Source: Enterobacter asburiae
Lineage (GTDB): Bacteria > Pseudomonadota > Gammaproteobacteria > Enterobacterales > Enterobacteriaceae
Reading direction: 5' to 3'
Length of the DNA: 64,000 nucleotides
Assembly: GCF_021440515.1 (NCBI RefSeq)
Contig: NZ_JAKCMV010000014.1
Span: forward strand, 101,009-165,008
The translations under genes were made by a program, and so were the position numbers. The notes under the pieces were generated by a model. It worked only from the letters and a program-made list of their open reading frames with translations. It had not been told where the DNA came from and did no database searches. Every line of letters starts with the position of its first letter. Position 1 is the stretch's first letter. This document shows, one piece after another, positions 34,681 through 47,265 of the stretch.

Positions 34681-35263
34681 AATTATCCCTTCCCTCACGC
34701 AGTGAGTTAAAATTGCTCAGCAACTCATACGTTTCCACCAGCGGTAAGCCGACTACAGCGTGATAGCTGCCATTTATCTTCCTGACAAAACAGCCACCCA
34801 ACCCTTGAATACCGTATGCACCTGCTTTATCCATCGGTTCACCGCTGGCGATATAAGCGGCGATCTCGTCGTCGGTAAGCACTCTGAACGTCACGTCCGT
34901 GACCACCAGGCAGTCGAGCACGTTCTGGCTGTCTGCCAGCGCCACGGCGGTCATCACCTGATGGGTTTGTCCGGACATCTTGCGCAGCATTCGCGCCGCG
35001 TGTTCCGCGTCGTGCGGTTTCTCAAGCACCTCACCGTTAAGGATAACGATGGTATCGGCTCCCAGCACCGGCAGGTCACGCGGGGTTTGCGCCACGCCCG
35101 CCTGCGCTTTCTCGCGCGCAAGACGAGAAACGTACTGCTGAGCGCTTTCGCCCTCTGCACGTTTTTCTTCAATGCCGGTCACGATTCGTTCAAAAGACAC
35201 CCCTAACTGGGTCAGGAGTTCCTGACGGCGCGGAGAGCCGGAAGCAAGATACAAAGACGTCAT
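34670..35263 (-). CDS. maf: Maf-family nucleoside triphosphate pyrophosphatase YhdE
   Basis: House-cleaning enzyme that hydrolyses dTTP/UTP and modified bases. The protein has 197 residues with the Maf signature [12 protein letters not shown] at the start, and conserved VLGADTIV and [10 protein letters not shown] segments. It lies 9 bases after mreD and overlaps rng. Confidence 0.96.
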   Translation of the reverse strand: MTSLYLASGSPRRQELLTQLGVSFERIVTGIEEKRAEGESAQQYVSRLAREKAQAGVAQTPRDLPVLGADTIVILNGEVLEKPHDAEHAARMLRKMSGQTHQVMTAVALADSQNVLDCLVVTDVTFRVLTDDEIAAYIASGEPMDKAGAYGIQGLGGCFVRKINGSYHAVVGLPLVETYELLSNFNSLREGRDNYDG

Positions 35264-35272
35264 AGAAACCTT

Positions 35273-36768
<1,496 letters not shown>

Positions 36769-36795
36769 AGGCTATGCGTATTCTCGCGTCAGAGA

Positions 36796-36822
36796 GAAAG
36801 GGTAGCGATTCGCTACCCTTTC
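36796..36822 (-). terminator. Stem-loop between mreB and mreC
   Basis: A perfect 12-bp stem gaaagggtagcg/cgctaccctttc with a 3-base loop sits in the 62-base gap. No T-run follows, so it probably attenuates read-through, giving more mreB than mreCD. Confidence 0.65.
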
Positions 36823-36830
36823 ACAGCCGA

Positions 36831-38000
<1,170 letters not shown>

Positions 38001-38155
38001 TTACAAATTCGTCCCCTGAGTCCCTCAGGGCTGAGTAAACAGTAGCGTCCCTCACTTTCATTTGTAACCCGATAAAGGGCGTTCACTGGCTTTTTGCTCG
38101 TCTTACTCAAAGCTACAGGCGCGATATTCTACGTGAAAACAAATTAAACGGCAGG

Positions 38156-40096
38156 TCAAACAGAGTATCTTTGCAAATATTTTTTCACATTGGTGTCAAG
38201 CGGCTGTGAAGAGGCAAAGAAATCCCCCTGACCGCCCGCCACACCGCGCTCTGTCAACATCTGCCATTCGCTTCGCGAGCGTACGCCAGCGGCAAATACT
38301 TGAGTTTGTGTTCCTTTACAGGCTTCAACCAGACTCTGTACCAGAAGCTGGTTTTCCGTGCGTTTATCGATATCCCTGACCAGCCCAGGATGAAGTTTCA
38401 GGATTTCGACATCCAGATCCTTAATCCAGCTGGTGCTGACCAGCGTCAGCCCCGCCTGGGTGACCGCAACACGCGCACCGAGCGCGTTGATCAAACGGAC
38501 CACCGGGCGTAACCGACTGATGTGTTGACCTACATCCGCCTCTGCAAGTTCAAAAATAATGCGCTGTCGTTGCGATTTTTCGCATTGCATTAACGTATCG
38601 CGCAGCCAGCGCTGAAAACGGGGACGAATTAAGGACTCGACGGTGACCTGTAAAGCCAGAGTTTCTTCCGGCCAGAAAGATAAGAAAGGGATTAAGCGGG
38701 TGACTTGCTGGCGGTCATACTCTTCTGAAAGATCAAATTGCAGCACCATCGGCAGATACTCAGCGGAAATAACCTCTTCGGTACCGTCAAAGATGCGGCA
38801 CATCAATTCCCGGTGATGCACGTGGCCGTTACGTAATACCGCCGGTTTTTGATAGATACGCGGCCCGCCGCGGCTCAGCATTTGCTCAATCAGCGTTCGC
38901 CAGCGCACGTTGCCGCGTCCTTTTTCCGGCAGAGAATCATCGTAAACCGCCCAGCCGTTCGCCCCCTGCAACACCGCATTACGGGTCGCGGCCTCGGCGT
39001 GTTCCATCACCTGCTCGGTGGCCTGCCCGCCACGCCAGGCGCAGATACCGATGTGTACCATGTCATCCCGGTCGAGCATTTTGCTCTGCGGCAGCGCATC
39101 AACCGCCTTGAGCAGCTGGCTGGCGATGCTTTCCGACTCTTTCAGGGTGCGGTGCGGCAGCAGAACGGCAAAATCGCTGCGGTGATAGCGCGCCAGCAGC
39201 GAGCCGGGATAGCGCATAATAAAGGTCGACAGCAGATTGATCAGCGTAAAGAGATTCTCTTCCGCCGCGCGTGCTCCCCAGGTTTCCCGCAGCAGGTCGA
39301 AGTCCGGCAGACGGATCATCATCACCACGCCGTGTGTGCCCACCTTTTCCGGATCGTCCAGCAGCGTCGCCAGCTGATTATCGAAGAACAGGCGGTTATT
39401 AAGGCCGGTTTTATTATCCTGCGCGGCGTAGGAGCGGATCAGCGTATCCATACGGCTGCGCTGATCGCTGGCGAATTGAATTTCTGACAGCAGCATGTCG
39501 AGCGCGCTGCTGGTACGCGACGGCCATTCATAGACCGAGCCGCGAACCTGCTGGCCGCGCTCGCCGTTCAGAATGCGCACGGAACGGTTCTCCAGCAGCT
39601 CCTGACCGGAGAGCTGACGGCGCAGCCAGCGCACGGCGAGAAAAATCACCAGCACGATAAAGGCAACGGAGAGGGTGAGCGGTGCGGTAGTGAGCAAGGA
39701 CTGGAAGTAGTTGGCCATCGGATCCTGGTAGACCATTTTTATCGTCATACCCGGATGTTTAATAGAGTGTATCGACACGTCCCGGAACTGGTTTACCGAC
39801 CCGACGGGTCGATAGGTTCCTTGTCGCGCATGGCTAAACACGATCTGCTTGCCCTGGAGAACGTCGACCCGGACGATATCAACAGGCACCATCAGCTCAT
39901 CCAGCTCGCCCGACAGCGCCGAAAACGGGGTGGAGATCAGCCGCGTATCGATAACCGTGGCCACCGACTGGACCCGATTAACCAGCTTATCCTGAATCGC
40001 ATTGTAGAAACTCAGGGAACAGCCAATCAGCGTGACGAAGATGGTGAGTCCCGTCAGCAGCGTGATAAAGGCTGAGAATTTCGTCGTTAATCGCAT
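38156..40096 (-). CDS. csrD: RNase E specificity factor CsrD
   Basis: Membrane-bound protein that promotes RNase E-dependent decay of the small RNAs CsrB and CsrC. The protein has 646 residues: two membrane helices (about 10-30 and 135-155) with a periplasmic loop, a HAMP-like region, a degenerate GGDEF domain (HRSDF in place of GGDEF) and a degenerate EAL domain (ELM in place of EAL). It therefore should neither make nor cut c-di-GMP, as known for the family. It is followed on the same strand by mreB after 281 bases that should hold the mreB promoter. Confidence 0.96.
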   Translation of the reverse strand: MRLTTKFSAFITLLTGLTIFVTLIGCSLSFYNAIQDKLVNRVQSVATVIDTRLISTPFSALSGELDELMVPVDIVRVDVLQGKQIVFSHARQGTYRPVGSVNQFRDVSIHSIKHPGMTIKMVYQDPMANYFQSLLTTAPLTLSVAFIVLVIFLAVRWLRRQLSGQELLENRSVRILNGERGQQVRGSVYEWPSRTSSALDMLLSEIQFASDQRSRMDTLIRSYAAQDNKTGLNNRLFFDNQLATLLDDPEKVGTHGVVMMIRLPDFDLLRETWGARAAEENLFTLINLLSTFIMRYPGSLLARYHRSDFAVLLPHRTLKESESIASQLLKAVDALPQSKMLDRDDMVHIGICAWRGGQATEQVMEHAEAATRNAVLQGANGWAVYDDSLPEKGRGNVRWRTLIEQMLSRGGPRIYQKPAVLRNGHVHHRELMCRIFDGTEEVISAEYLPMVLQFDLSEEYDRQQVTRLIPFLSFWPEETLALQVTVESLIRPRFQRWLRDTLMQCEKSQRQRIIFELAEADVGQHISRLRPVVRLINALGARVAVTQAGLTLVSTSWIKDLDVEILKLHPGLVRDIDKRTENQLLVQSLVEACKGTQTQVFAAGVRSRSEWQMLTERGVAGGQGDFFASSQPLDTNVKKYLQRYSV

Positions 40097-40279
40097 CCTT
40101 GAGATTACTCCGTGGGTTGATGGGGTAGCGAGTAAGCGCTAACTTGCATTTGAGATGCGGCATACTACCAAACCTGGTGTATCTGGCAATTTATTGCGTT
40201 AAATCGGCACTGCGTTTCAATGTGCGAGTATAGTCGTCAGAAATATTTTTCCAATCATCTGAGTCCTAAGGAACCTTAT

Positions 40280-41254
40280 ATGCAGGCTTTGATCTTAGAA
40301 CAGCAGGACGGCAGCACGCTGGCCTCGGTGCAAACCATTGAAGAGAGCCGTTTGCCGGAAGGCGAAGTGACCGTTGATATCGATTGGTCCAGTCTCAACT
40401 ACAAAGATGCGCTGGCGATCACCGGCAAAGGTAAAATCATCCGAAACTTCCCGATGGTGCCGGGTATCGACTTCGCCGGTCATGTTCATGCAAGTGAAGA
40501 TCCGCGCTTCCACGTCGGCCAGCAGGTACTGCTCACCGGCTGGGGCGTTGGCGAAAACCACTGGGGCGGGCTGGCATCACAGGCACGCGTAAAAGGCGAC
40601 TGGCTTGTGCCGATGCCGAACGGGCTGGACGGCCGTAAAGCGATGATTGTCGGCACGGCGGGCTTTACCGCCATGCTCTGCGTGATGGCGCTGGAAGATG
40701 CCGGGGTTCGTCCTGAATCCGGTGAAATCGTGGTGACCGGCGCAAGCGGCGGCGTGGGCAGCACCGCCGTGGCGCTCCTGCACAAGCTGGGCTATCAGGT
40801 GGCGGCCGTTTCGGGCCGCGAAAGCACCCATGATTACCTGCGTCAGCTGGGCGCCAGCCGGATTCTGGGTCGCGACGAATTTGCTGAAACCCGTCCGCTG
40901 GAAAAACAGGTCTGGGCAGGAGCCGTCGATACCGTCGGTGACAAGGTGCTGGCGAAAGTGCTGGCACAGATGAACTACGGCGGCTGCGTGGCGGCCTGCG
41001 GCCTGGCGGGTGGATTTGCCCTGCCAACCACGGTGATGCCATTTATTCTGCGCAACGTGCGCTTACAGGGCGTCGATTCGGTGATGACCCCGCCAGCGCG
41101 CCGCGCCGAAGCCTGGGAACGCCTGTCGCGCGATCTGCCGGAGTCGTTCTATAGCCAGAGCGCAACGGAAATCAGCCTCAGCCAGGCGCCTGAATATGCC
41201 AGTAAGATCATGGATAACGCCTTCCACGGTCGTGCGCTGGTGAAAATTGCCTAA
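40280..41254 (+). CDS. acuI: Acrylyl-CoA reductase AcuI (YhdH)
   Basis: NADPH-dependent medium-chain reductase that detoxifies acrylyl-CoA to propionyl-CoA. From ATG 40280 (ribosome binding site AAGGA) it has 324 residues, as in E. coli. The Rossmann motif GASGGVGSTA lies around residues 155-165. An in-frame upstream ATG at 40220 lacks family support. Confidence 0.96.
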   Translation: MQALILEQQDGSTLASVQTIEESRLPEGEVTVDIDWSSLNYKDALAITGKGKIIRNFPMVPGIDFAGHVHASEDPRFHVGQQVLLTGWGVGENHWGGLASQARVKGDWLVPMPNGLDGRKAMIVGTAGFTAMLCVMALEDAGVRPESGEIVVTGASGGVGSTAVALLHKLGYQVAAVSGRESTHDYLRQLGASRILGRDEFAETRPLEKQVWAGAVDTVGDKVLAKVLAQMNYGGCVAACGLAGGFALPTTVMPFILRNVRLQGVDSVMTPPARRAEAWERLSRDLPESFYSQSATEISLSQAPEYASKIMDNAFHGRALVKIA

Positions 41255-41291
41255 TCTTCAAATTTTCGTGACATATTCGCGCTAATCGCTC

Positions 41292-41327
41292 TCCTCCGTC
41301 ATGCTTAGAAAAACGCATGACGGAGGA
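41292..41327 (+). promoter_or_regulatory. Hairpin that buries the msrP ribosome binding site
   Basis: A perfect 13-bp inverted repeat (tcctccgtcatgc at 41292-41304 and gcatgacggagga at 41315-41327) with a 10-base loop. The GGAGG of the msrP ribosome binding site (41322-41326) lies in the 3' arm, 5 bases before the ATG at 41332. No T-run follows. It may control translation or end the acuI transcript; which of these is inference. Confidence 0.65.
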
Positions 41328-41331
41328 TGCC

Positions 41332-42333
41332 ATGAAAACCAGAAAACTGACGGAAGCCGACGTAACGTCCGAGTCTGTCTTTATGTTACAGCGCCGCCAG
41401 ATCCTGAAAATGCTTGGCATTAGCGCCACAGCCCTGACGCTCACCCCGGCGGCCCACGCCGATCTGCTCGACTGGTTCAAAGGCAACGATCGCCCGAAAG
41501 CCCCGTCCGGTGCCCCGCTCACCTTTACCAAACCCGCCGAATGGCAAAACAAACTGGCGCTGACCCCGGAAGATAAAGTCACCGGCTACAACAACTTCTA
41601 TGAATTTGGCCTCGATAAGGCCGATCCTGCCGCCAACGCGGGCGGGATGAAAACCGATCCCTGGACGCTGAAGATTGACGGCGAAGTGGCGAAACCGCTG
41701 ACCCTGGATCATCACGACCTCACCACCCGCTTCCCGCTGGAAGAGCGAATCTATCGGATGCGCTGCGTTGAAGCCTGGTCGATGGTGGTGCCGTGGGTCG
41801 GCTTCCCGCTGCACAAGCTGCTGGCGCTGGTTGAGCCCACCAGCAACGCAAAATATGTCTCCTTCCAGACGCTCTACTCCCCGGAGCAGATGCCTGGCCA
41901 GAAGGACCGCTTTATCGGCGGCGGGCTGGCCTATCCTTACGTCGAAGGACTGCGCCTCGACGAGGCGATGCATCCCCTGACCCTGCTGACCGTGGGGGTT
42001 TACGGTAAAGCGCTTCCGCCGCAAAACGGGGCGCCCATTCGCTTAACCGTGCCGTGGAAATATGGCTTTAAGGGGATCAAATCGATTGTCAGCATCAAGC
42101 TCACCCGCGAGCGTCCGCCAACCACCTGGAACCTGGCGGCACCGGACGAGTACGGCTTTTTTGCCAACGTAAACCCGCACGTTGACCACCCGCGCTGGTC
42201 GCAGGCGACGGAGCGCTTTATCGGCTCCGGCGGCGCGCTGGACGTAAAACGTCAGCCGACCCTGCTGTTCAACGGCTACGCGGATGAGGTCGCTTCGCTG
42301 TATCGGGGCCTGGATCTGCGGGAGAACTTCTAG
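41332..42333 (+). CDS. msrP: Periplasmic methionine sulfoxide reductase, molybdopterin subunit MsrP
   Basis: Repairs oxidised methionines in periplasmic proteins, with electrons from MsrQ. The protein has 333 residues. The twin-arginine signal (RRQILKML, R21-R22) ends near AHA|D, fitting Tat export of a cofactor-loaded enzyme. The molybdenum ligand Cys145 lies in YRMRCVEAW. Start ATG 41332 gives the family N-terminus; an ATG five codons upstream lies inside the hairpin. Its stop overlaps the msrQ start. Confidence 0.96.
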   Translation: MKTRKLTEADVTSESVFMLQRRQILKMLGISATALTLTPAAHADLLDWFKGNDRPKAPSGAPLTFTKPAEWQNKLALTPEDKVTGYNNFYEFGLDKADPAANAGGMKTDPWTLKIDGEVAKPLTLDHHDLTTRFPLEERIYRMRCVEAWSMVVPWVGFPLHKLLALVEPTSNAKYVSFQTLYSPEQMPGQKDRFIGGGLAYPYVEGLRLDEAMHPLTLLTVGVYGKALPPQNGAPIRLTVPWKYGFKGIKSIVSIKLTRERPPTTWNLAAPDEYGFFANVNPHVDHPRWSQATERFIGSGGALDVKRQPTLLFNGYADEVASLYRGLDLRENF

Positions 42334-42932
42334 TGCGGTTAACGGCAAAACAAATCACCTGGCTGAAGGTGCTTCTGCACCTCGCCGGGCTGCTTCCTTT
42401 TATCTGGCTGTTCTGGGCCGCCAGCCAGGGCTATTTCAGCGCCGACCCGGCAAAGGATATTCAACACTTTACGGGTAGGATGGCTCTGAAATTCTTGCTC
42501 GCCACCTTGCTGGTCACGCCGCTGGCGCGTTACGCTAAACAGCCATTATTGATACGTACCCGCCGTCTTTTAGGGCTATGGTGTTTTGCCTGGGCAACGC
42601 TGCATCTCACCAGCTATGCGCTGCTTGAACTGGGTATTAACAATCTGGCATTGCTCGGCAGCGAGCTGGTTACGCGCCCTTATCTGACGCTCGGGATCGT
42701 AAGCTGGCTGATATTACTGGCGTTGACGCTCACCTCGACGCAGTACGCACAGCGAAAACTGGGCCGACGCTGGCAACTTTTGCACAACTTCGTCTATCTT
42801 GTGGCGATCCTCGCACCGATACATTACCTGTGGTCGGTGAAGATATTATCCCCGCAGCCAATCCTCTACGCGCTGGTGGCAATTGTGCTTTTAGCGTGGC
42901 GTTACAAGAAGTTCCGCCAGTGGTTTCGATAG
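42333..42932 (+). CDS. msrQ: Haem-binding membrane subunit MsrQ
   Basis: Inner-membrane b-type cytochrome that passes electrons to MsrP. The protein has 199 residues with about six membrane helices; conserved histidines in [14 protein letters not shown] and LLHNFVY are haem-ligand candidates. The start is GTG and shares a base with the msrP stop (TAGTG). Confidence 0.95.
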   Translation: MRLTAKQITWLKVLLHLAGLLPFIWLFWAASQGYFSADPAKDIQHFTGRMALKFLLATLLVTPLARYAKQPLLIRTRRLLGLWCFAWATLHLTSYALLELGINNLALLGSELVTRPYLTLGIVSWLILLALTLTSTQYAQRKLGRRWQLLHNFVYLVAILAPIHYLWSVKILSPQPILYALVAIVLLAWRYKKFRQWFR

Positions 42933-42964
42933 TTCGCGAAACTGTGCGTTTTCCCGCAGATTAC

Positions 42965-43002
42965 TTATCAACCGCGACTCTTTTACGGTTTGCGGTTGAT
43001 AA
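42965..43002 (+). terminator. Inverted repeat downstream of msrQ
   Basis: An 11-bp perfect inverted repeat (ttatcaaccgc/gcggttgataa) with a 16-base loop, 32 bases past msrQ and without a T-run. It may be an RNA 3' end or a protein-binding site before the aroQ promoter. Confidence 0.4.
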
Positions 43003-43050
43003 TCTTCCCTGATAAGACCAGTATTTAGCTGCCAAATGCTACGAAATCGT

Positions 43051-43056
43051 TATAAT
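43051..43056 (+). promoter_or_regulatory. -10 element of the aroQ-accB-accC promoter
   Basis: A perfect TATAAT about 110 bases before aroQ and about 585 bases before accB. It resembles the distant accBC promoter of E. coli. The -35 is weak. Confidence 0.5.
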
Positions 43057-43166
43057 GTGCGACTTTGGTTTTCCTGACAGGGGTTTTAGGCCCTTGAAAA
43101 GGTGACAATCGCGCATCGAAGGTATATTTTGTTTTTTACCGGACATTCGCAGGAGATAGCGGCACA

Positions 43167-43619
43167 ATGGCTGACAAATTCCAGATCTTAGTTCTCAACG
43201 GACCGAACCTAAACATGCTCGGCACCCGTGAGCCGGAGAAGTACGGCACGCTGACATTAAACGAAATTGTTAACCGTCTTGGTACGGAAGCAGCCTCGTT
43301 GAATGTGGGTCTGGATCATTTTCAGTCAAATGCGGAGTACGCAATCATCGACCGTATTCATCAGGCTAAAGACACTGTGGACTATATCCTGATCAATCCG
43401 GCCGCGTTTACGCACACCAGCGTTGCTATCCGTGACGCCCTGCTCGCCGTGAGTATCCCGTTTATCGAGATCCACCTGAGCAACGTACACGCCCGAGAGC
43501 CGTTCCGTCACCATTCGTACCTGTCAGATATCGCCGCTGGCGTGATCTGCGGGCTGGGTGCAGACGGTTATTCATACGCTTTACAGACAGCGGTCAAACG
43601 CTTGTCACAATCACACTAA
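43167..43619 (+). CDS. aroQ: Type II 3-dehydroquinate dehydratase
   Basis: Third step of the shikimate pathway, dehydroquinate to dehydroshikimate. The protein has 150 residues with the type II signature [20 protein letters not shown] at the N-terminus (catalytic Tyr26), the NPAAFTHTS segment and [16 protein letters not shown]. coli K-12 lacks it and uses AroD. It starts the accBC transcription unit; accB follows after 21 bases. Confidence 0.96.
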   Translation: MADKFQILVLNGPNLNMLGTREPEKYGTLTLNEIVNRLGTEAASLNVGLDHFQSNAEYAIIDRIHQAKDTVDYILINPAAFTHTSVAIRDALLAVSIPFIEIHLSNVHAREPFRHHSYLSDIAAGVICGLGADGYSYALQTAVKRLSQSH

Positions 43620-43640
43620 ACAAGAGTACGGAACCCACTC

Positions 43641-44102
43641 ATGGATATTCGTAAGATTAAAAAACTGATCGAGCTGGTTGAAGAATCAGGCATCTCCGAA
43701 CTGGAAATTTCTGAAGGCGAAGAGTCTGTACGCATCAGCCGTGCAGCCCCAGCCGCTAGCTACCCGGTAATGCAGCAAGCTTACGCTGCCCCTGTGCAGC
43801 AGCCTGCGCTTGCCGCAGCCGTTGCGCCAGCAGCAGAAGCCGCACCTGCCGCAGCCGCAGAAATCAGTGGTCACATCGTACGTTCCCCAATGGTTGGTAC
43901 TTTCTACCGCACCCCGAGCCCGGACGCGAAGGCGTTCATCGAAGTCGGCCAGAAAGTCAACGTAGGCGATACCCTGTGCATCGTTGAAGCCATGAAAATG
44001 ATGAACCAGATCGAAGCAGACAAGTCAGGTACTGTGAAAGCGATTCTGGTCGAAAGTGGTCAGCCGGTTGAATTTGACGAGCCGCTGGTCGTCATCGAGT
44101 AA
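43641..44102 (+). CDS. accB: Biotin carboxyl carrier protein of acetyl-CoA carboxylase
   Basis: Carries the biotin of acetyl-CoA carboxylase, the first step of fatty-acid synthesis. The protein has 153 residues: N-terminal region, Ala/Pro-rich linker (about 35-75) and biotinyl domain with the biotinylated Lys119 in EAMKMMNQ. accC follows 10 bases later. Confidence 0.98.
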
Positions 44103-44112
44103 CGAGGCGAAC

Positions 44113-45462
44113 ATGCTGGATAAAATTGTTATCGCCAACCGCGGCGAGATTGCTCTGCGTATTCTTCGTGCCTGTAAAGAACTGGGCATCAAGACCGTCG
44201 CCGTGCACTCAAGTGCGGATCGCGATTTAAAACACGTATTGCTGGCGGATGAGACGGTCTGTATTGGACCGGCTCCGTCCGTAAAAAGCTATCTGAACAT
44301 CCCGGCCATCATCAGCGCCGCTGAAATCACCGGCGCGGTGGCTATTCACCCGGGATACGGCTTCCTCTCTGAGAACGCCAACTTTGCTGAGCAGGTTGAA
44401 CGCTCTGGCTTCATCTTCATCGGCCCGAAAGCCGACACCATTCGCCTGATGGGTGACAAAGTGTCTGCGATCACCGCGATGAAAAAAGCCGGTGTTCCAA
44501 CCGTTCCAGGTTCTGACGGCCCGCTGACCGACGATATGGATGCTAACCGTGCCCATGCTAAACGCATTGGCTACCCGGTTATCATCAAAGCGTCCGGCGG
44601 CGGCGGCGGTCGCGGTATGCGCGTTGTGCGCAGCGACGCTGAACTGGCCCAGTCCATCTCCATGACCAAAGCTGAAGCGAAAGCCGCGTTCAGCAACGAC
44701 ATGGTGTACATGGAAAAATACCTGGAAAACCCACGCCACATCGAAATTCAGGTGCTGGCTGACGGTCAGGGTAACGCTATCTATCTGGCAGAACGTGACT
44801 GCTCCATGCAGCGTCGTCACCAGAAAGTGGTCGAAGAAGCACCAGCACCGGGCATCACGCCGGAACTGCGTCGCTACATTGGCGAGCGTTGTTCTAAAGC
44901 CTGCGTTGACATCGGCTATCGCGGTGCGGGTACGTTCGAATTCCTGTTCGAAAACGGCGAGTTCTATTTCATCGAAATGAACACCCGTATTCAGGTAGAG
45001 CACCCGGTTACCGAAATGATCACCGGCGTTGACCTGATCAAAGAGCAGCTGCGTATCGCTGCCGGTCAGCCGCTGTCCATCAAACAGGAAGAAGTCCAGG
45101 TGAAAGGCCATGCGGTAGAATGCCGTATCAACGCCGAAGACCCGAACACCTTCCTGCCAAGCCCGGGTAAAATCACGCGTTTCCACGCGCCGGGTGGCTT
45201 TGGTGTGCGTTGGGAGTCCCATATCTACGCCGGTTACACCGTACCGCCGTACTATGACTCAATGATCGGTAAGCTGATTTGCTACGGCGAAAACCGTGAC
45301 GTGGCGATTGCCCGCATGAAGAACGCCCTGCAAGAGCTAATCATCGACGGCATCAAAACCAACGTTGATTTGCAGATGCGCATCATGAGCGACGAGCACT
45401 TCCAGAATGGTGGAACCAACATCCACTACCTGGAGAAAAAACTCGGTCTGCAAGAGAAGTAA
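44113..45462 (+). CDS. accC: Biotin carboxylase of acetyl-CoA carboxylase
   Basis: ATP-dependent carboxylation of the biotin on AccB. From ATG 44113 it has 449 residues, as in E. coli. ATP-grasp fold with the glycine-rich loop [11 protein letters not shown] and the catalytic segment [16 protein letters not shown]. Co-transcribed with accB; a terminator follows. Confidence 0.98.
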   Translation: MLDKIVIANRGEIALRILRACKELGIKTVAVHSSADRDLKHVLLADETVCIGPAPSVKSYLNIPAIISAAEITGAVAIHPGYGFLSENANFAEQVERSGFIFIGPKADTIRLMGDKVSAITAMKKAGVPTVPGSDGPLTDDMDANRAHAKRIGYPVIIKASGGGGGRGMRVVRSDAELAQSISMTKAEAKAAFSNDMVYMEKYLENPRHIEIQVLADGQGNAIYLAERDCSMQRRHQKVVEEAPAPGITPELRRYIGERCSKACVDIGYRGAGTFEFLFENGEFYFIEMNTRIQVEHPVTEMITGVDLIKEQLRIAAGQPLSIKQEEVQVKGHAVECRINAEDPNTFLPSPGKITRFHAPGGFGVRWESHIYAGYTVPPYYDSMIGKLICYGENRDVAIARMKNALQELIIDGIKTNVDLQMRIMSDEHFQNGGTNIHYLEKKLGLQEK

Positions 45463-45477
45463 GGTTGCGTTGACGCG

Positions 45478-45504
45478 AAAAGGCCGGTTAATCCGGCCTT
45501 TTTT
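45478..45504 (+). terminator. Terminator of accBC
   Basis: Stem aaaaggccgg/ccggcctttt with a 5-base loop and T6. Confidence 0.93.
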
Positions 45505-45570
45505 ATTTCTGGGGATCGGAAAGCCCCATCATGTACAATCCCCGCTTTCTTCATCCACAAGGGACAAACA

Positions 45571-45813
45571 ATGGACACGCGTTTTGTTCAGGCCCATAAA
45601 GAGGCGCGCTGGGCGCTGTGGCTGACCCTTCTCTATCTTGCCGCATGGTTAGTAACTGCTTACTTACCTGATTCCGCAATCGGCATTACCGGCCTGCCGC
45701 ACTGGTTCGAAATGGCCTGTCTGCTGGTGCCGCTGGTGTTCATTGTGCTGTGCTGGGCCATGGTGAAATTTATCTATCGCGATATTCCGCTGGAGGACGA
45801 TGATGCAGCTTGA
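45571..45813 (+). CDS. yhdT: Small membrane protein YhdT (DUF997)
   Basis: An 80-residue protein with two membrane helices (about 15-33 and 47-68). Its end overlaps the panF start by 11 bases, so it is probably coupled to it. A role with PanF is suggested by the constant pairing, but is not shown. Confidence 0.93.
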   Translation: MDTRFVQAHKEARWALWLTLLYLAAWLVTAYLPDSAIGITGLPHWFEMACLLVPLVFIVLCWAMVKFIYRDIPLEDDDAA

Positions 45814-47254
45814 AGTCATTCTGCCCCTTATCGCTTACCTGCTTGTGGTGTTTGGTCTTTCTGTTTATGCGATGCGTAAGCGGGCGACCGGCACCTTTCT
45901 GAACGAGTATTTCCTCGGCAGCCGTTCCATGGGCGGCGTGGTGCTGGCGATGACCCTGACCGCCACCTACATCAGCGCGAGTTCGTTTATCGGCGGCCCC
46001 GGCGCGGCCTATAAATACGGGCTGGGATGGGTGCTGCTGGCGATGATCCAGCTGCCAGCCGTCTGGCTCTCGCTGGGTATTCTGGGCAAAAAGTTTGCCA
46101 TTCTCGCCCGTCGCTATAACGCCGTGACGCTCAACGACATGCTGTTTGCCCGTTACCAGAGCCGCCTGCTGGTGTGGCTGGCAAGCTTAAGCCTGCTTGT
46201 CGCCTTTATTGGCGCGATGACGGTGCAGTTTATCGGCGGGGCGCGTCTGCTGGAAACGGCGGCGGGCATTCCCTACGAAATGGGGCTGATTATCTTTGGC
46301 GTGAGCATTGCGCTGTACACCGCCTTTGGGGGATTCCGCGCCAGCGTGCTGAACGATACGATGCAGGGCATGGTGATGCTTATCGGCACCATCGTGCTGC
46401 TGGTCGGCATTGTCCACGCGGCGGGCGGCCTGAGCCATGCGGTTGAAACCCTCGAAGCGATCGACCCGAAGCTGGTTTCCCCGCAGGGTGCGGACGATAT
46501 TCTCTCGCCCACCTTTATGACCTCGTTCTGGGTGCTGGTGTGCTTTGGCGTTATTGGCCTGCCGCATACCGCCGTGCGCTGCATCTCTTATAAAGACAGC
46601 AAGGCGGTACACAGAGGCATTATTATCGGCACTATCGTGGTGGCGATCCTGATGTTCGGCATGCATCTGGCGGGCGCGCTGGGCCGGGCGGTGATCCCCG
46701 ACCTGACCGTACCCGATCTGGTGATCCCGACCCTGATGGTAAAAGTGCTGCCGCCGTTTGCCGCCGGGATCTTCCTCGCCGCACCAATGGCCGCGATTAT
46801 GTCGACTATCAACGCCCAGCTCCTGCAAAGTTCCGCTACGATCATTAAAGATCTGTACCTGAACCTGCACCCCGAGCAGGTGGCGAATGAACGCCGCCTG
46901 AAGCGCATGTCGGCGGCGATCACGCTGATATTAGGCGCGCTGCTGCTGCTGGCCGCGTGGCGTCCGCCGGAGATGATCATCTGGCTGAACCTGCTGGCCT
47001 TTGGCGGCCTTGAAGCCGTTTTCCTGTGGCCGCTGGTGCTGGGGCTGTACTGGGAGCGAGCAAATGCAGCCGGGGCGCTAAGCGCCATGATTGTCGGAGG
47101 CGTGCTGTATGCCGTGCTCGCGACCTTTAAAATACAGTACCTGGGCTTCCATCCGATTGTCCCGTCGTTACTGCTAAGTTTGCTGGCGTTTGTGGTCGGG
47201 AACCGTTTCGGTCAACCCGTTCCGCAGGCCGCCGTAATTTCTACTGATAAATAA
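45803..47254 (+). CDS. panF: Sodium/pantothenate symporter
   Basis: Inner-membrane uptake of pantothenate with Na+ for coenzyme A synthesis. Sodium:solute symporter family, 483 residues, about 12-13 membrane helices. Of two adjacent ATG codons (45800, 45803), the second is better spaced from GGAGG and matches the E. coli length. Confidence 0.97.
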   Translation: MQLEVILPLIAYLLVVFGLSVYAMRKRATGTFLNEYFLGSRSMGGVVLAMTLTATYISASSFIGGPGAAYKYGLGWVLLAMIQLPAVWLSLGILGKKFAILARRYNAVTLNDMLFARYQSRLLVWLASLSLLVAFIGAMTVQFIGGARLLETAAGIPYEMGLIIFGVSIALYTAFGGFRASVLNDTMQGMVMLIGTIVLLVGIVHAAGGLSHAVETLEAIDPKLVSPQGADDILSPTFMTSFWVLVCFGVIGLPHTAVRCISYKDSKAVHRGIIIGTIVVAILMFGMHLAGALGRAVIPDLTVPDLVIPTLMVKVLPPFAAGIFLAAPMAAIMSTINAQLLQSSATIIKDLYLNLHPEQVANERRLKRMSAAITLILGALLLLAAWRPPEMIIWLNLLAFGGLEAVFLWPLVLGLYWERANAAGALSAMIVGGVLYAVLATFKIQYLGFHPIVPSLLLSLLAFVVGNRFGQPVPQAAVISTDK

Positions 47255-47265
47255 AGAGTTTTGCC

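Noticed and set aside
44227..45222. A 331-codon open frame antisense to accC
   Set aside because: Same reasons: a shadow of a strongly conserved gene, with no promoter or motif.
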